Shown one piece after another: positions 30,912 through 39,900 of a stretch of 48,216 bases of DNA. Both the position numbers and the translations under genes were made by a program. Below the pieces are notes generated by a model, which was not told the origin of the DNA, did not search any database, and worked only from the letters and a program-made list of their open reading frames with translations. How positions within the stretch are numbered: the first letter of the stretch is position 1; every line of letters begins with the position of its first letter. Source of the DNA: an uncultured Chloroflexota bacterium (GTDB taxonomy: Bacteria; Chloroflexota; Anaerolineae; UBA4142; SHND01); assembly GCA_937870825.1 (NCBI GenBank), contig CALMZO010000412.1:1-48216 (forward strand), read 5' to 3'.

Positions 30912-32852
30912 CGTCAAAATATCCGCGCGCAATTCTTGTGCCGCGTGCCGCGCTTCTTCCACGCTCGCTTCGTCTTCAATCGTCGTAATGTCGCCGGGGT
31001 CGCGTTCGAGAACCACCGCTTTCAACACGCGGCGCATAATTTTGCCCGAACGCGTTTTCGGTAGCATCGGCACAAAATGCAATTCGCCAATCACCGCGAT
31101 CGGTCCAAATTCCCCGCGCACCGTTTCCAACAATTCATGACGCAGCGCGTCCGAAGCACTGTGTCCCGCTTTCAACACCACAAACGCCGCAATGACTTCA
31201 CCGCGCAATTCGTCGGGGCGACCGGTGACGCCCGCTTCCGCGACGGCGGGATGTTTCAAGAACGCGGTTTCCACTTCAATCGTGCCGAGACGATGCGCGG
31301 CGATTTTGATAATTTCATCCGCGCGTCCGGCGAACCACACATAACCGTCGTCGTCCATCTGCGCGGAATCACCGCTCCAATACATCAGCTTGCCCGGAAT
31401 GCGTCCCCAATAATCCGCGCCGTAGCGTTCCGTTTCGCCCCACAACATTGGCGTCAAGCCGGGGAACGGGCGCGTAATGACCATGATGCCTTTTTCGTTC
31501 GGCGGCAGCGGCTCGCCTTCAGGGGAAACAATCTGCGCTTCAATGCCCGGCATCGGAATCGTCGCCGAACCCGGTTTAATCGGCATCATCGCAACACCGT
31601 ACGGATTTGCAAAAACGGGACCGCCCGTTTCCGTTTGCCACATGTGGTCAATCACGGGAACGTGGTCATCAAAGACTTTTTTCTGCAGCCACGCCCACGC
31701 GGGCGCATTGAGAACTTCACCCGCGCAAAAAACTTTTTTGATAGAGGACTTGTCGTACTTGCGCGTAATGTCCTCGCCGTACCGCATCAACAAACGCGCG
31801 GCAGTCGGCGAGGTGAAAATTCCCGTTACGCGAAATTCTTCCACTATCTTCCACAATGTTTCGGGCGTTGGATAATCAATCGAACCTTCATACGCCATAG
31901 ACGCGCAGCCGAGAATCAACGGCGCGTACACGGTGTACGCGTGTCCGACTGCCCAACCAATATCCGACGTTGCCCACCACACATCGTCCGCGTTCAAATC
32001 GAAAACCCACTTGCCCATGTTGACGGTATGCACTTGATACCCGCCGTGCATGTGAACGACGAGTTTCGGACGCGCGGTTGTGCCGCTTGTCGCGAGAATG
32101 TACAATGGCTCGTTCGATTCCAGCACCTCGTGCGCGCTGCTTTGTCCTTTGCCTTTTTCCAAAAACTCTTCCCACGATAAATCCCTCTTCTCCCCTCTCC
32201 CGTTTTTGGGAGAGGGGTTGGGGGTGAGGGGCGGGTCGGGGGTGAGGGTGCGCGACAAAACAATCGCGTGTTCGATACTCGACACATTCATATCAAGCGC
32301 GGCGTCGAGCAAACCTTTTAACGGAACATCTTTGCCTTTGCGATAAATTACGTCCGTCGCAAAAATCAATTTCGATTCACTCGCGCGTATTCTGTCGGCG
32401 AGCGCGCCCGAGCCAAAACCCGCAAACACGCACAGATGAATCGCGCCGATGCGCGCGCACGCCAGCATGAGCATAATCGCTTCGGGCATCGTCGGCATGT
32501 AAATGGTGATGCGGTCCCCTTTTTGAATCCCCAACCCGCGCAGCGCTGCCGCGACGCCTTCCACATGATACAAGAGTTGCGCGTACGTAAAGACGCGGCG
32601 TTCGCCGCGTTCATTCGCGTAAATCAGCGCGGTGCGTCCGCCGTGCCCGTTTTGTACATGCGCGTCGAGTGCGTTGTACGCCGCGTTCGTTTCTCCGCCG
32701 ACAAACCATTGGAATGTCGGCGCGTTCCATTCCAGAGTTTTATCCCATGTTTTGAACCATGGAACATTCTGCGCGGCATCACTCCAAAATTTTTCAGGAT
32801 TGCTGCGCGCATCGTCAATCATTTTGCGAACCGCGGGGTTTATCAGGTCCAT
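30909..32852 (-). CDS. Second acetyl/acyl-CoA synthetase, with a repeat-encoded insert
   Basis: A 647-residue adenylate-forming synthetase related to acs1 but divergent. The ATP loop is LATSGTTARPKLVVH (the usual Gly-Lys before Pro-Lys is replaced by Ala-Arg), with WQTETGGP and the C-terminal KTRSGKIMRR. The substrate may be acetate, propionate or another short acid. Residues ~203-222 read TLTPDPPLTPNPSPKNGRGE and come from a palindromic DNA repeat inserted in frame, between IVLSRT and RDLSWEEF. The ATG at 32852 has AGGAG six bases upstream; an ATG one codon earlier is too close. It precedes, on the minus strand, the higBA block. Confidence 0.9.
   Translation of the reverse strand: MDLINPAVRKMIDDARSNPEKFWSDAAQNVPWFKTWDKTLEWNAPTFQWFVGGETNAAYNALDAHVQNGHGGRTALIYANERGERRVFTYAQLLYHVEGVAAALRGLGIQKGDRITIYMPTMPEAIMLMLACARIGAIHLCVFAGFGSGALADRIRASESKLIFATDVIYRKGKDVPLKGLLDAALDMNVSSIEHAIVLSRTLTPDPPLTPNPSPKNGRGEKRDLSWEEFLEKGKGQSSAHEVLESNEPLYILATSGTTARPKLVVHMHGGYQVHTVNMGKWVFDLNADDVWWATSDIGWAVGHAYTVYAPLILGCASMAYEGSIDYPTPETLWKIVEEFRVTGIFTSPTAARLLMRYGEDITRKYDKSSIKKVFCAGEVLNAPAWAWLQKKVFDDHVPVIDHMWQTETGGPVFANPYGVAMMPIKPGSATIPMPGIEAQIVSPEGEPLPPNEKGIMVITRPFPGLTPMLWGETERYGADYWGRIPGKLMYWSGDSAQMDDDGYVWFAGRADEIIKIAAHRLGTIEVETAFLKHPAVAEAGVTGRPDELRGEVIAAFVVLKAGHSASDALRHELLETVRGEFGPIAVIGELHFVPMLPKTRSGKIMRRVLKAVVLERDPGDITTIEDEASVEEARHAAQELRADILT
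32187..32246. repeat. Palindromic repeat inserted in the coding region of the second synthetase
   Basis: 60 bases, a multiple of three. The core CCCCTCTCCC (32192-32201) pairs perfectly with GGGAGAGGGG (32208-32217) around GTTTTT. To its right GGGGGTGAGGG occurs twice, near 32219 and 32237. The same LTPNPSP-coding repeat is known as a dispersed intergenic element in many bacteria. Here it is read through as 20 residues. Confidence 0.85.
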
Positions 32853-32896
32853 CATTGGCTCCTGTCTGCAAAATAAAGCCGGAAACATGTTTCGAC

Positions 32897-34309
32897 TCAA
32901 TGTCTAGAGTGTTCCGGCAGTGGCGCATAAGCGGCATTTTCCAGAGGTGGGGAACGCCGCAGCAGCCACGCGAGAATCGGCGGCGTGACGAGCGTCGAAA
33001 GAATCACCATGATGACGATGATGGAAAACACCTCGTCATTCACTACGCCCAACGCGCGCCCCGTCGCGGCAAAAATGAGACCGACTTCGCCGCGCGGAAT
33101 CATGCCAACGCCGACAATAATTTTTTGCACGCGTCCTGCCACCAAGCCCGCCGCGATTTTGCCAATGAACGCGACTGCTGTCACTGCCAACGCAATCAAC
33201 AACACATTGAGATTAAACAACGCGTCGAGCCGCACGTCCATCCCCGTCAACAAAAAGAAAATCGGCACAAGCAAGAATCCAATCGGTTCGAGCAAATCTT
33301 GAATGTGGCGGGCACTGTGCTTTTTGATAATTTCGTCGAACCGGGCGCGGTTGATTTGTGGCACGCGTGCCAACTCGTGACGAACCTCTTTCACAATTTC
33401 CGGTTCGTTGAAATCTTGGAAATGCACGGGGTCAAGCACGAGTCCCGCCGCGAACGCGCCGACAATCGGCGCGAGTCCGATTTCGTGCGCGACAAACGCC
33501 ATCACCAATCCGAACGAGAGCGCGACGGTGAACTTCATCCCGGTGCCGGTGTGAACGCGCGAAAAAAACCACCCGACGCGCGGCGCAAGCAATTGCCCCA
33601 GCACAATCGCGCCGACGAGAAACGCCATCGCCTTGAACGTAATGAACGCAATCGTTTCAAAACTTACCGTGCCTGCGGTGACGATGGCGGAAACGACTGC
33701 GAGCAGAATCAAACCCAACACGTCGTCAATCACCGCCGCGCCCAAAACAATTTGCGCTTCGGACGTTTGCAATTTACCCAAATCGCGAAACACGCGCGCG
33801 GTGATGCCGACCGAAGTCGCCGTCAATGTCGCGCCGATAAAGAGATACGCGTTTTGTGATAAACCGGGCAAGAGCGCCGGTCCAACGAGGAGGGTCCCGA
33901 ACGCGAACGGCAGGACGACGCCGACACATGCGACGAGCAGCGCGCGCCCACCCACGCGCCGCATCTCTTGGATATTGGATTCAAGTCCGACCTGGAACAA
34001 GAGAATGACGACGCCGAGTTCCGCGAGAAAACGAATGTACGGGTTTGTTTTAATCGGTTCAAAAAAGGGAATGCCGACGAGATACAAATTGCCGAGCAAA
34101 ACGCCCGCGACAAGTTCGCCCAACACCGCCGGTTGCCCGATGCGTTCGACAAACGCGGCGAGTTTCGACAAGACGAGAACGATGACAATGTACAAAAACG
34201 TGCGCGCGAAACTCGCGACGTCGTTTTCGCCTTGCGCCGCCTGCGCCGTCGGCGCAAACAAGACGAGAACGACAAAGGCAATCAACAAGGCGCGTGAAAA
34301 TTTTTTCAT
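32897..34309 (-). CDS. CPA2 family cation/proton antiporter (KefB/NapA-like)
   Basis: A 470-residue membrane protein with about 12 helices. The N-terminal hydrophobic segment, with APTAQAAQG, may be a cleaved signal peptide. The ion-binding hallmark is the two Asp in GAAVIDDVLGL, and ATLTATSVGITARVFRDLG is the crossed-helix motif of the CPA2 family. There is no TrkA-N nucleotide-binding domain, so it is an antiporter rather than a Kef channel with its regulatory domain. Na+ or K+ versus H+ cannot be decided. It sits 44 bases upstream of the second synthetase and may be co-transcribed with it. Confidence 0.9.
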   Translation of the reverse strand: MKKFSRALLIAFVVLVLFAPTAQAAQGENDVASFARTFLYIVIVLVLSKLAAFVERIGQPAVLGELVAGVLLGNLYLVGIPFFEPIKTNPYIRFLAELGVVILLFQVGLESNIQEMRRVGGRALLVACVGVVLPFAFGTLLVGPALLPGLSQNAYLFIGATLTATSVGITARVFRDLGKLQTSEAQIVLGAAVIDDVLGLILLAVVSAIVTAGTVSFETIAFITFKAMAFLVGAIVLGQLLAPRVGWFFSRVHTGTGMKFTVALSFGLVMAFVAHEIGLAPIVGAFAAGLVLDPVHFQDFNEPEIVKEVRHELARVPQINRARFDEIIKKHSARHIQDLLEPIGFLLVPIFFLLTGMDVRLDALFNLNVLLIALAVTAVAFIGKIAAGLVAGRVQKIIVGVGMIPRGEVGLIFAATGRALGVVNDEVFSIIVIMVILSTLVTPPILAWLLRRSPPLENAAYAPLPEHSRH

Positions 34310-34331
34310 GATGAGAATGACATGGCATAGT

Positions 34332-34347
34332 AACGACTCGAGTCGTT
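34332..34347. promoter_or_regulatory. Perfect 16-bp palindrome, possible operator
   Basis: AACGACTCGAGTCGTT lies 23 bases upstream of the antiporter ATG, in its leader, and is a perfect two-fold palindrome with no spacer, the form expected of a dimeric repressor site. Confidence 0.4.
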
Positions 34348-34468
34348 CTAGCGACAGACAAGCGCGAGTGAGCGAAATTCTTGGTACACGTCACCCGGCA
34401 CCTTTGCCTTTCGAGAAGGAACCTCGCGGTTTTTTCTGCATCATGCCTGTTGTGAATGCAGCGCGCGC

Positions 34469-34498
34469 ATTGTAGAATAACTTGACCGCGCGCGTCAA
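34469..34498 (-). promoter_or_regulatory. Promoter for the antiporter gene
   Basis: On the minus strand: TTGACG (34493-34498), an 18-base spacer and TACAAT (34469-34474). The leader to the ATG at 34309 would be ~150 bases and includes the palindrome at 34332-34347. Confidence 0.5.
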
Positions 34499-34505
34499 AC
34501 GGAAT

Positions 34506-34539
34506 CGAAAAAGAGAGGCGGAGTTTTCACCCCGCCTCT
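34506..34539 (-). terminator. Terminator after the symporter gene
   Basis: AGAGGCGG (34514-34521) pairs perfectly with CCGCCTCT (34532-34539). On the minus strand the stem is followed by CTTTTTCG. It ends the DUF4212-symporter operon. Confidence 0.8.
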
Positions 34540-34551
34540 GGTTTCCTACAC

Positions 34552-36513
34552 TTATTCCGCCGGGGCGGGCACTGCGCCACCCACCGGTTGTTTCGTCACA
34601 ACCTTGCCCATTTCTTCATCATCTTCGGTCGGATGCCGCAGGTGGTCCACCAACTCTTGAATCTCTTTGGATGGTTCTTGCGTCAGCAGACTGACGCCGA
34701 TGGTGAGCGCAAAGTTCGTAATCAAACCGAACAAGCCCGCGCCGAGATGCGAAATGCCCAACACGTTGAACGCGGGATTAAAATAATTCGTTGCCATGTA
34801 AAAGATGGTGACGGTGAGACCGCCGACAATGCCCGCGATTGCGCCCGCTCCGTTGGCGCGCCGCCAGAAAATTCCCAAAAAGACGATTGGGAAAAATGAC
34901 GCCGCCGCGAGCGAAAACGCCCATGCCACCATCTGGGCAATTAGGGCGAGACGCGGCATCGCAAACAATGCCGCCATCGCCGCGGCAACGACAACCATCC
35001 CTTTGCCGAGACGCATGCGCGTTTGTGCCGACGCGTTCGGACGCAGGATGCGATAGTACACATCATGCGCGACCGCCGATGCAATGACCACGAGCAAGCC
35101 GTCGGCGGTGGACAATGCCGCCGCAAGACCGCCCGCCGCGACGAGCGCCGCAATCGTGTACGGCAAGCCCGCAATTTCCGGCGTGGACAATACAATCAAG
35201 TCCGGGTTGATGACCAATTCGGAAAATTGAAGCACGCCGTCTTTGTTCGCGTCGTTGATGGTGAGCAAACCCGTGCGGCTAAAGTTTGCCACCCACGGCA
35301 AGGGGTTGCCGCTGTTATCCAACACCGTCGGAATTTGTTTGCCGCCCGACTCGACGGTGCCGATTTTCAACCCCACGACATTCTGCAAAATTTCCCACCG
35401 CGAAAACGCCGCGTACGCGGGCGCCGTAAAGTACAGCAAAAAGATAAAGAACAGCGCCCAGCCCACACTCAAGCGACTTTGCTTGACGCTCGGCACGGTA
35501 TAGAACCGAATCAAGATGTGCGGCAAACCCGCCGTTCCCAACATCAAACACAACGTCAACGCGAGAAAATCCCACGGCTGATTGCGCCAATCGCCCAAGC
35601 CCGGATTCGTTTGAGTCGGAATGGTGACCGGAGCCGGTTCCGCCAATTGCAGACCGAATTGTGTATTGATCTGTTTCACTGCCGCAACAGCAGAGGCGTT
35701 GCTCAACGGTTCGTTGTACGGTGTGATATAACCTTTGCTGATGCCTTGTTGCGTTTCCAAACGTTGAATGTTTTGAATCGCTTGCCCGTACGCCAATTCG
35801 GGAATCGGAAAGCCCGTGCGCGCCACCGAAAGAAACGTAACCGGCACCAGGTACGCGACGATGAGAATGATGTATTGCGCGACTTGGGTCCATGTGACCG
35901 CTTTCATGCCGCCGAGAAACGAACAAAAGAGTACGCCCGACAAACCAATCACCACGCCCCATTCATACGGAACGCCGATGAAACGCGACATGATGAGACC
36001 GACGCCTGTGACTTGCGCGGTGACATACGTGAAACTGACGAGGATAGCGGCGAGCGCGGCAACAGCGCGCGCGCGATTGCCGCCATAGCGCGCGCCCACA
36101 AAATCGGGAATCGTGTACTGTCCGAATTTGCGAATGTACGGCGCAAACAACAGCGCGAGCAACACATAGCCGCCTGTCCAACCCATGATGTACGCGAGAC
36201 CATCATAGCCGAGCAGCCACAACGAACCTGCCATCGAAATAAACGACGCCGCGCTCATCCAGTCCGCGCCCGTCGCCATTCCATTAAACACTGCCGGAAC
36301 ATTCCGCCCCGCAACATAGTACTCATCCAAAAGTTTCGTGCGGCTGATAACTCCGATGACAGCATACAAGCCCATCGTCAGAATCAAAAAGAGCCAACCG
36401 ATGAACGCGGTGGGCAGACCGGCAAAGAGTTCCAACAGCAGCAGCACAAGCGAGAACAGAATAAAACCGATTGTGAACATGCCGTAATACCGGACGAGTT
36501 TGCTTGCAAACAT
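34552..36513 (-). CDS. Sodium:solute symporter, ActP/VC_2705-like large subunit
   Basis: A 653-residue, ~13-helix transporter of the SSS family, of the subgroup that pairs with DUF4212 and takes up acetate or other monocarboxylates. Core motifs are DEYYVAGRNVPAVFNGMATGADWMSAASF and GWTGGYVLLALLFAPYIRKFGQYTIPDF. LPHILIRFYTVPSVKQSRLSV is the inner-loop motif. Residues 421-432 (DANKDGVLQFSE) are a textbook EF-hand loop in an extramembrane insert. The C-terminal tail is polar. The small-subunit gene starts upstream with a 9-base gap. The role in acetate uptake is inferred from the acs genes nearby. Confidence 0.92.
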   Translation of the reverse strand: MFASKLVRYYGMFTIGFILFSLVLLLLELFAGLPTAFIGWLFLILTMGLYAVIGVISRTKLLDEYYVAGRNVPAVFNGMATGADWMSAASFISMAGSLWLLGYDGLAYIMGWTGGYVLLALLFAPYIRKFGQYTIPDFVGARYGGNRARAVAALAAILVSFTYVTAQVTGVGLIMSRFIGVPYEWGVVIGLSGVLFCSFLGGMKAVTWTQVAQYIILIVAYLVPVTFLSVARTGFPIPELAYGQAIQNIQRLETQQGISKGYITPYNEPLSNASAVAAVKQINTQFGLQLAEPAPVTIPTQTNPGLGDWRNQPWDFLALTLCLMLGTAGLPHILIRFYTVPSVKQSRLSVGWALFFIFLLYFTAPAYAAFSRWEILQNVVGLKIGTVESGGKQIPTVLDNSGNPLPWVANFSRTGLLTINDANKDGVLQFSELVINPDLIVLSTPEIAGLPYTIAALVAAGGLAAALSTADGLLVVIASAVAHDVYYRILRPNASAQTRMRLGKGMVVVAAAMAALFAMPRLALIAQMVAWAFSLAAASFFPIVFLGIFWRRANGAGAIAGIVGGLTVTIFYMATNYFNPAFNVLGISHLGAGLFGLITNFALTIGVSLLTQEPSKEIQELVDHLRHPTEDDEEMGKVVTKQPVGGAVPAPAE

Positions 36514-36521
36514 AGTGGCTC

Positions 36522-36797
36522 CTATTTTTGGTGCATTTCCATCTCATCATCCAGATTGTTCATGTAGCGCGCGTACACGAAAATCAAAATCACAAAGACG
36601 ATGAGCGAACCTTGACTGCCCATGTAATAGCCGAGCGGAAAACCGGCGATGACGATTTGATTCAATTGATTCACAAACAGCGGCGGCACGTACGCCACCA
36701 AGAACCAAATCCCCAACAGAATGAAAATGAGGCGTTGATTCAAACGCCAATACGCGTCGAGCTTTTGCTTGCGCGTCATGTGCTTGTGGTCAGGCAT
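36522..36797 (-). CDS. DUF4212 symporter small subunit
   Basis: A 91-residue membrane protein with two helices. YWRLNQRLIFILLGIWFLVAY and GFPLGYYMGSQGSLIVFVILIF are the DUF4212 hallmarks. DUF4212 proteins are encoded next to SSS symporters and are thought to be their small subunit. It begins the operon, and its stop lies 8 bases before the large-subunit start. The same domain is fused to the second symporter gene further right. GAGGAGG lies nine bases before the ATG at 36797. Confidence 0.92.
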   Translation of the reverse strand: MPDHKHMTRKQKLDAYWRLNQRLIFILLGIWFLVAYVPPLFVNQLNQIVIAGFPLGYYMGSQGSLIVFVILIFVYARYMNNLDDEMEMHQK

Positions 36798-37348
36798 ACT
36801 TCCTCCTCATGAAAAAGTGACAGGTGCCAAGAGAGCATTGTCACTGCAAGGCGAACGATTTGTGTTCGCGCACAGCAATCTCTGCGCGACGCGCAAGACG
36901 CTGCCGCAATCACTCAATCCCGACTCCAACCCTTCTCCCTCATGCGTGCCTCCTCCATGACGCACCGCGTCATAACCGATGACGTTTTGGGGCAACACAG
37001 TATCCACTCCCAACGCGCGGCGCGTTGGCAGACAAAACCACTCATTGCGTCAAAACGGCGCATCTCCTGACGCGAATGCTATTCAATTGAACGGTCTAAA
37101 TGGAAACAAATCGAGCAGAAGAAAAGATTATCTCAAATGTCGACAAGCATCCCACACTCCCCTGTATGAGAACCGCAACCCGTTCCTGTCGCAAACATTT
37201 TTCGATAGCGGGGAAAAGGTTCTGTCACCACCAGAACCTAAACATCTAGTTGTGGATATATCACAGCATTGTCAAGCGGGTACAAGCTCTGTGCAAAATT
37301 TATTAAAAGCACTGTAAAGTTTTGGTAAAAAATATCACCCCCCCCCCC
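36798..37348. other. Gene-free stretch upstream of the symporter operon
   Basis: No convincing coding sequence; open frames here are short and of atypical composition. It contains a perfect 9-bp-arm palindrome (37010-37028, CCAACGCGC/GCGCGTTGG around one G). On the minus strand a TTGACA box (37270-37275) could be a -35 element, but a good -10 was not found. A C12 run lies at 37338-37349. The region just right of the symporter operon probably holds its promoter. Confidence 0.5.
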
Positions 37349-37606
37349 CTACGCGCAGCGCATCCTCCACGCACAGCGCATCCCCACGCGCAGCGCATCC
37401 CCCACGCGCAACACGCCCTCCATTCCCAATTGCGGCACCAACTGCTGCCACACTTGCGCGGTCAAATACGCGTTATACAACGCATCGTGCGCGTCCTGTA
37501 CGGGCCGCGCTGTGCGCGCGTCGCGCCGTACCCGCGAGCCGCGTTGACGCACGCCGCGTTTTGAATCGTCGTTTCGGGCGCGCATCCGACGCGGTGAGCA
37601 ATTCAA
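37349..37606 (-). pseudogene. Remnant of a DnaQ-like 3'-5' exonuclease gene
   Basis: The minus frame contains AHDALYNAYLTAQVWQQLVP followed by a VGDAL segment. It aligns well with the C-terminal end of DnaQ-like exonucleases encoded next to DUF4212-type symporters in other bacteria. No upstream exonuclease motif (DxE) is found in any frame, so only the tail survives. An overlapping minus frame (37473-37673) may hold decayed N-terminal parts. The end is overrun by a tandem repeat (37353-37405). Confidence 0.6.
37353..37405. repeat. Tandem repeat, three copies of a 17-18-bp unit
   Basis: GCGCAGCGCATCCTCCAC (37353-37370), a 17-base variant (37371-37387) and GCGCAGCGCATCCCCCAC (37388-37405). It lies next to the C12 run and overruns the exonuclease remnant. 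Confidence 0.8.
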
Positions 37607-37678
37607 AAGGATACTGCGCGCGCAAAAACGCGGCAGTCAATTGCGTCAGCATTTCCGAATTCGGGCCGCTCATGGAGC

Positions 37679-39877
37679 TTAGGGCTGTCGCAAAGATTCA
37701 ACCAGCGTGGTCGTTTCTTGCGGCACTGTCGTGGTACGAAGACTGATGAGGATGGTGACGGCAAAATTGGCAATCACGCCAAAGACGCCTGCCGCCACAT
37801 TCGTAATGCCGAGGAGGTTGAACGCGGGATTCAAGAGATTGACAAGCATGTATGCGACGGTGACAATGAAACCCGTCAACATGCCCGCAATCGCGCCGCG
37901 CGCGTTCGCGCGTTTCCAAAAAATTCCCAACACGAGTACAGGAAATAATGTCGCTGCCGCAAAGGAAAATGCCCACGCGACGAGCTGCACAATAATGCCC
38001 AAACGGCGCGTCGCCGTAATCGCCGCCGCGAGCGCGACGAGAAACACCATCAAGCGCCCCATCAGCACGCGCGAACGCGACGACGATTCGGGAACGAGGG
38101 TGCGCGAATACACATCATGCGCGAGCGCGGACACAATCACCATCAACAATCCATCCGCCGTCGAAAGCGCGGCAGACAGGCCGCCCGCCGCAACCAGTAC
38201 GGTGATGATTTGCGGCAGGCCCGCGATTTCGGGCGTCGCAAGCACCACCAGGTCGGGGTCAATTTTTAATTCGTCGAACTGCAGCACGCCGTCGCCGTTC
38301 GTGTCGTTGAGTGTGAGCAGTCCCGTCGCTTGCCAATTCACCGCCCAACTTGGCACCGAGGTAATGGGTTTGCCGATGACATTTTGCAAAACTTCCCATC
38401 GCGAAAATGCGGCGTACGCGGGCGCGGTGAAATACAACAGCGCGATAAAAATCATTGCCCAACTGACGCTGCGCCGCGCGGCATTCACCGTCGGCACCGT
38501 GTAAAAGCGGACGAGAATGTGCGGCATCCCCGCCGTTCCCAACATCAGACACAACGTCAGCGCGAGAAAATTCCACGGCGTCCAATCATTGAACGGCGTG
38601 ACGTACGAATTGGTGATGCCGTTCAATGCTTCGAGGTCAATGATTTGTTTCAACGCTTCGCCGTACATCAATTGCGGCAGCGGCACGCCTGTATCTTTTA
38701 ATGACAACAATGTGACGGGCGTGAGATACGCGATGAGCAGCACCACACACTGTGCCACTTGCGTCCACGTAATCGCGCGCATCCCGCCGAGATACGAACA
38801 AAACAACACCGCGCCGAGGCCCATCATCACGCCGAGCAAATAATTGACGCCGAGAAAACGATTCATGATGATGCCGATGCCCGTCACTTGCGCAGTGACG
38901 TACGTGAACGAAATGATGACCGTAATCAACGCGGCGATGATGCGCGCGATGCTTCCGCCATAGCGCGCGCCGATAAAATCGGGAATCGTAAATTGACCAA
39001 AGCGTCTCAAGTACGGCGCGAGCAGCAGCGCGAGTAAAACATAACCGCCCGTCCATCCGACAATGTACGCAAGCCCCTCAAAGCCCAACAACCACAACGT
39101 CCCTGCCATGGAAAGGAACGATGCCGCGCTCATCCAATCGCCCGCAATCGCCATCCCGTTAAAGAACGCGGGAATTTGTCTGCCCGCGACATAGTACTCG
39201 TCCGTCGAACGCGTGCGATTCGTGACGCCGATAACTGCATACAACGCGAGGGTGCTGATGAGCAGCACCCATCCCAAATCATTTGCGCGCCATCCGAATT
39301 GCGCTTCGGCAAATCCCAAAATGGTTGCGAATGCCAACACGCCAAACGCGAACACGGCGAAAATCCAAAGGGTCTTGCGTTCGCGCGGATTGATTTGCGG
39401 TGATGCGACATCGGGCTTGAACGCGCGGTCCAGACGCGCGGCGCGCCACGCGTAAAAAATAATGATGGCGAGAAAAATCATCAACGCGCCTTGCGCGGTG
39501 AGATAATAGCCGAACGGAAAACCAGTGAGGAATTGAAATTCATTGAGCAGCGGCGCGACAAAAATGGGCGCAAGAATCGCCGCAAGCCAAATGAGCAGCA
39601 GCGGCACAATCAATCGCAAATTGCCGCGCCAATATGCGGGGTCAAACGCGGCAAACGACGCGGGCGCGCTCAAGCCGGCGCGAATGCGTTGACGCAATGG
39701 ACGCGGCGGCGCGGGATACAGATGCGCGGGGTCAAAGGGGGGGGGGACGGCGCTGTCGCGATGTTCGATGCGCGGAAACAACCGGTCTGCCACAAACCGC
39801 GCGCCCACCACAACGCCCACCCACAACGCGGCAATGAGGAGAAACCCGCGCCAATCAAAGGATTCAAGCAGGTTCAT
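37679..39877 (-). CDS. DUF4212-symporter fusion, sodium:solute symporter
   Basis: A 732-residue protein. Residues ~78-150 (YWRGNLRLIVPLLLIWLAAI to FPFGYYLTAQGALMIFL) are a DUF4212 domain like the separate protein at 36522-36797. The rest is an SSS symporter with DEYYVAGRQIPAFFNGMAIAGDWMS and GWTGGYVLLALLLAPYLRRFG. Its first ~75 residues add one helix and a Pro-rich segment. An EF-hand loop is at residues 525-536 (DTNGDGVLQFDE). A G10 tract (39737-39746) codes for part of AVPPPFDP, so a one-base change would truncate the protein. Substrate as for the other symporter, inferred from context. Confidence 0.92.
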   Translation of the reverse strand: MNLLESFDWRGFLLIAALWVGVVVGARFVADRLFPRIEHRDSAVPPPFDPAHLYPAPPRPLRQRIRAGLSAPASFAAFDPAYWRGNLRLIVPLLLIWLAAILAPIFVAPLLNEFQFLTGFPFGYYLTAQGALMIFLAIIIFYAWRAARLDRAFKPDVASPQINPRERKTLWIFAVFAFGVLAFATILGFAEAQFGWRANDLGWVLLISTLALYAVIGVTNRTRSTDEYYVAGRQIPAFFNGMAIAGDWMSAASFLSMAGTLWLLGFEGLAYIVGWTGGYVLLALLLAPYLRRFGQFTIPDFIGARYGGSIARIIAALITVIISFTYVTAQVTGIGIIMNRFLGVNYLLGVMMGLGAVLFCSYLGGMRAITWTQVAQCVVLLIAYLTPVTLLSLKDTGVPLPQLMYGEALKQIIDLEALNGITNSYVTPFNDWTPWNFLALTLCLMLGTAGMPHILVRFYTVPTVNAARRSVSWAMIFIALLYFTAPAYAAFSRWEVLQNVIGKPITSVPSWAVNWQATGLLTLNDTNGDGVLQFDELKIDPDLVVLATPEIAGLPQIITVLVAAGGLSAALSTADGLLMVIVSALAHDVYSRTLVPESSSRSRVLMGRLMVFLVALAAAITATRRLGIIVQLVAWAFSFAAATLFPVLVLGIFWKRANARGAIAGMLTGFIVTVAYMLVNLLNPAFNLLGITNVAAGVFGVIANFAVTILISLRTTTVPQETTTLVESLRQP

Positions 39878-39900
39878 GGTATGAAAAATCAGAGTACCTA

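Noticed and set aside
32187..32246. Frameshift in the second synthetase gene
   Set aside because: The odd TP-rich stretch is flanked by conserved synthetase sequence in the same frame and is exactly 60 bases, so it is an in-frame insertion and not a frameshift.
36979..37317. Possible small gene upstream of the symporter operon
   Set aside because: No Shine-Dalgarno sequence, no recognisable motif and non-coding-like codon use; treated as intergenic.
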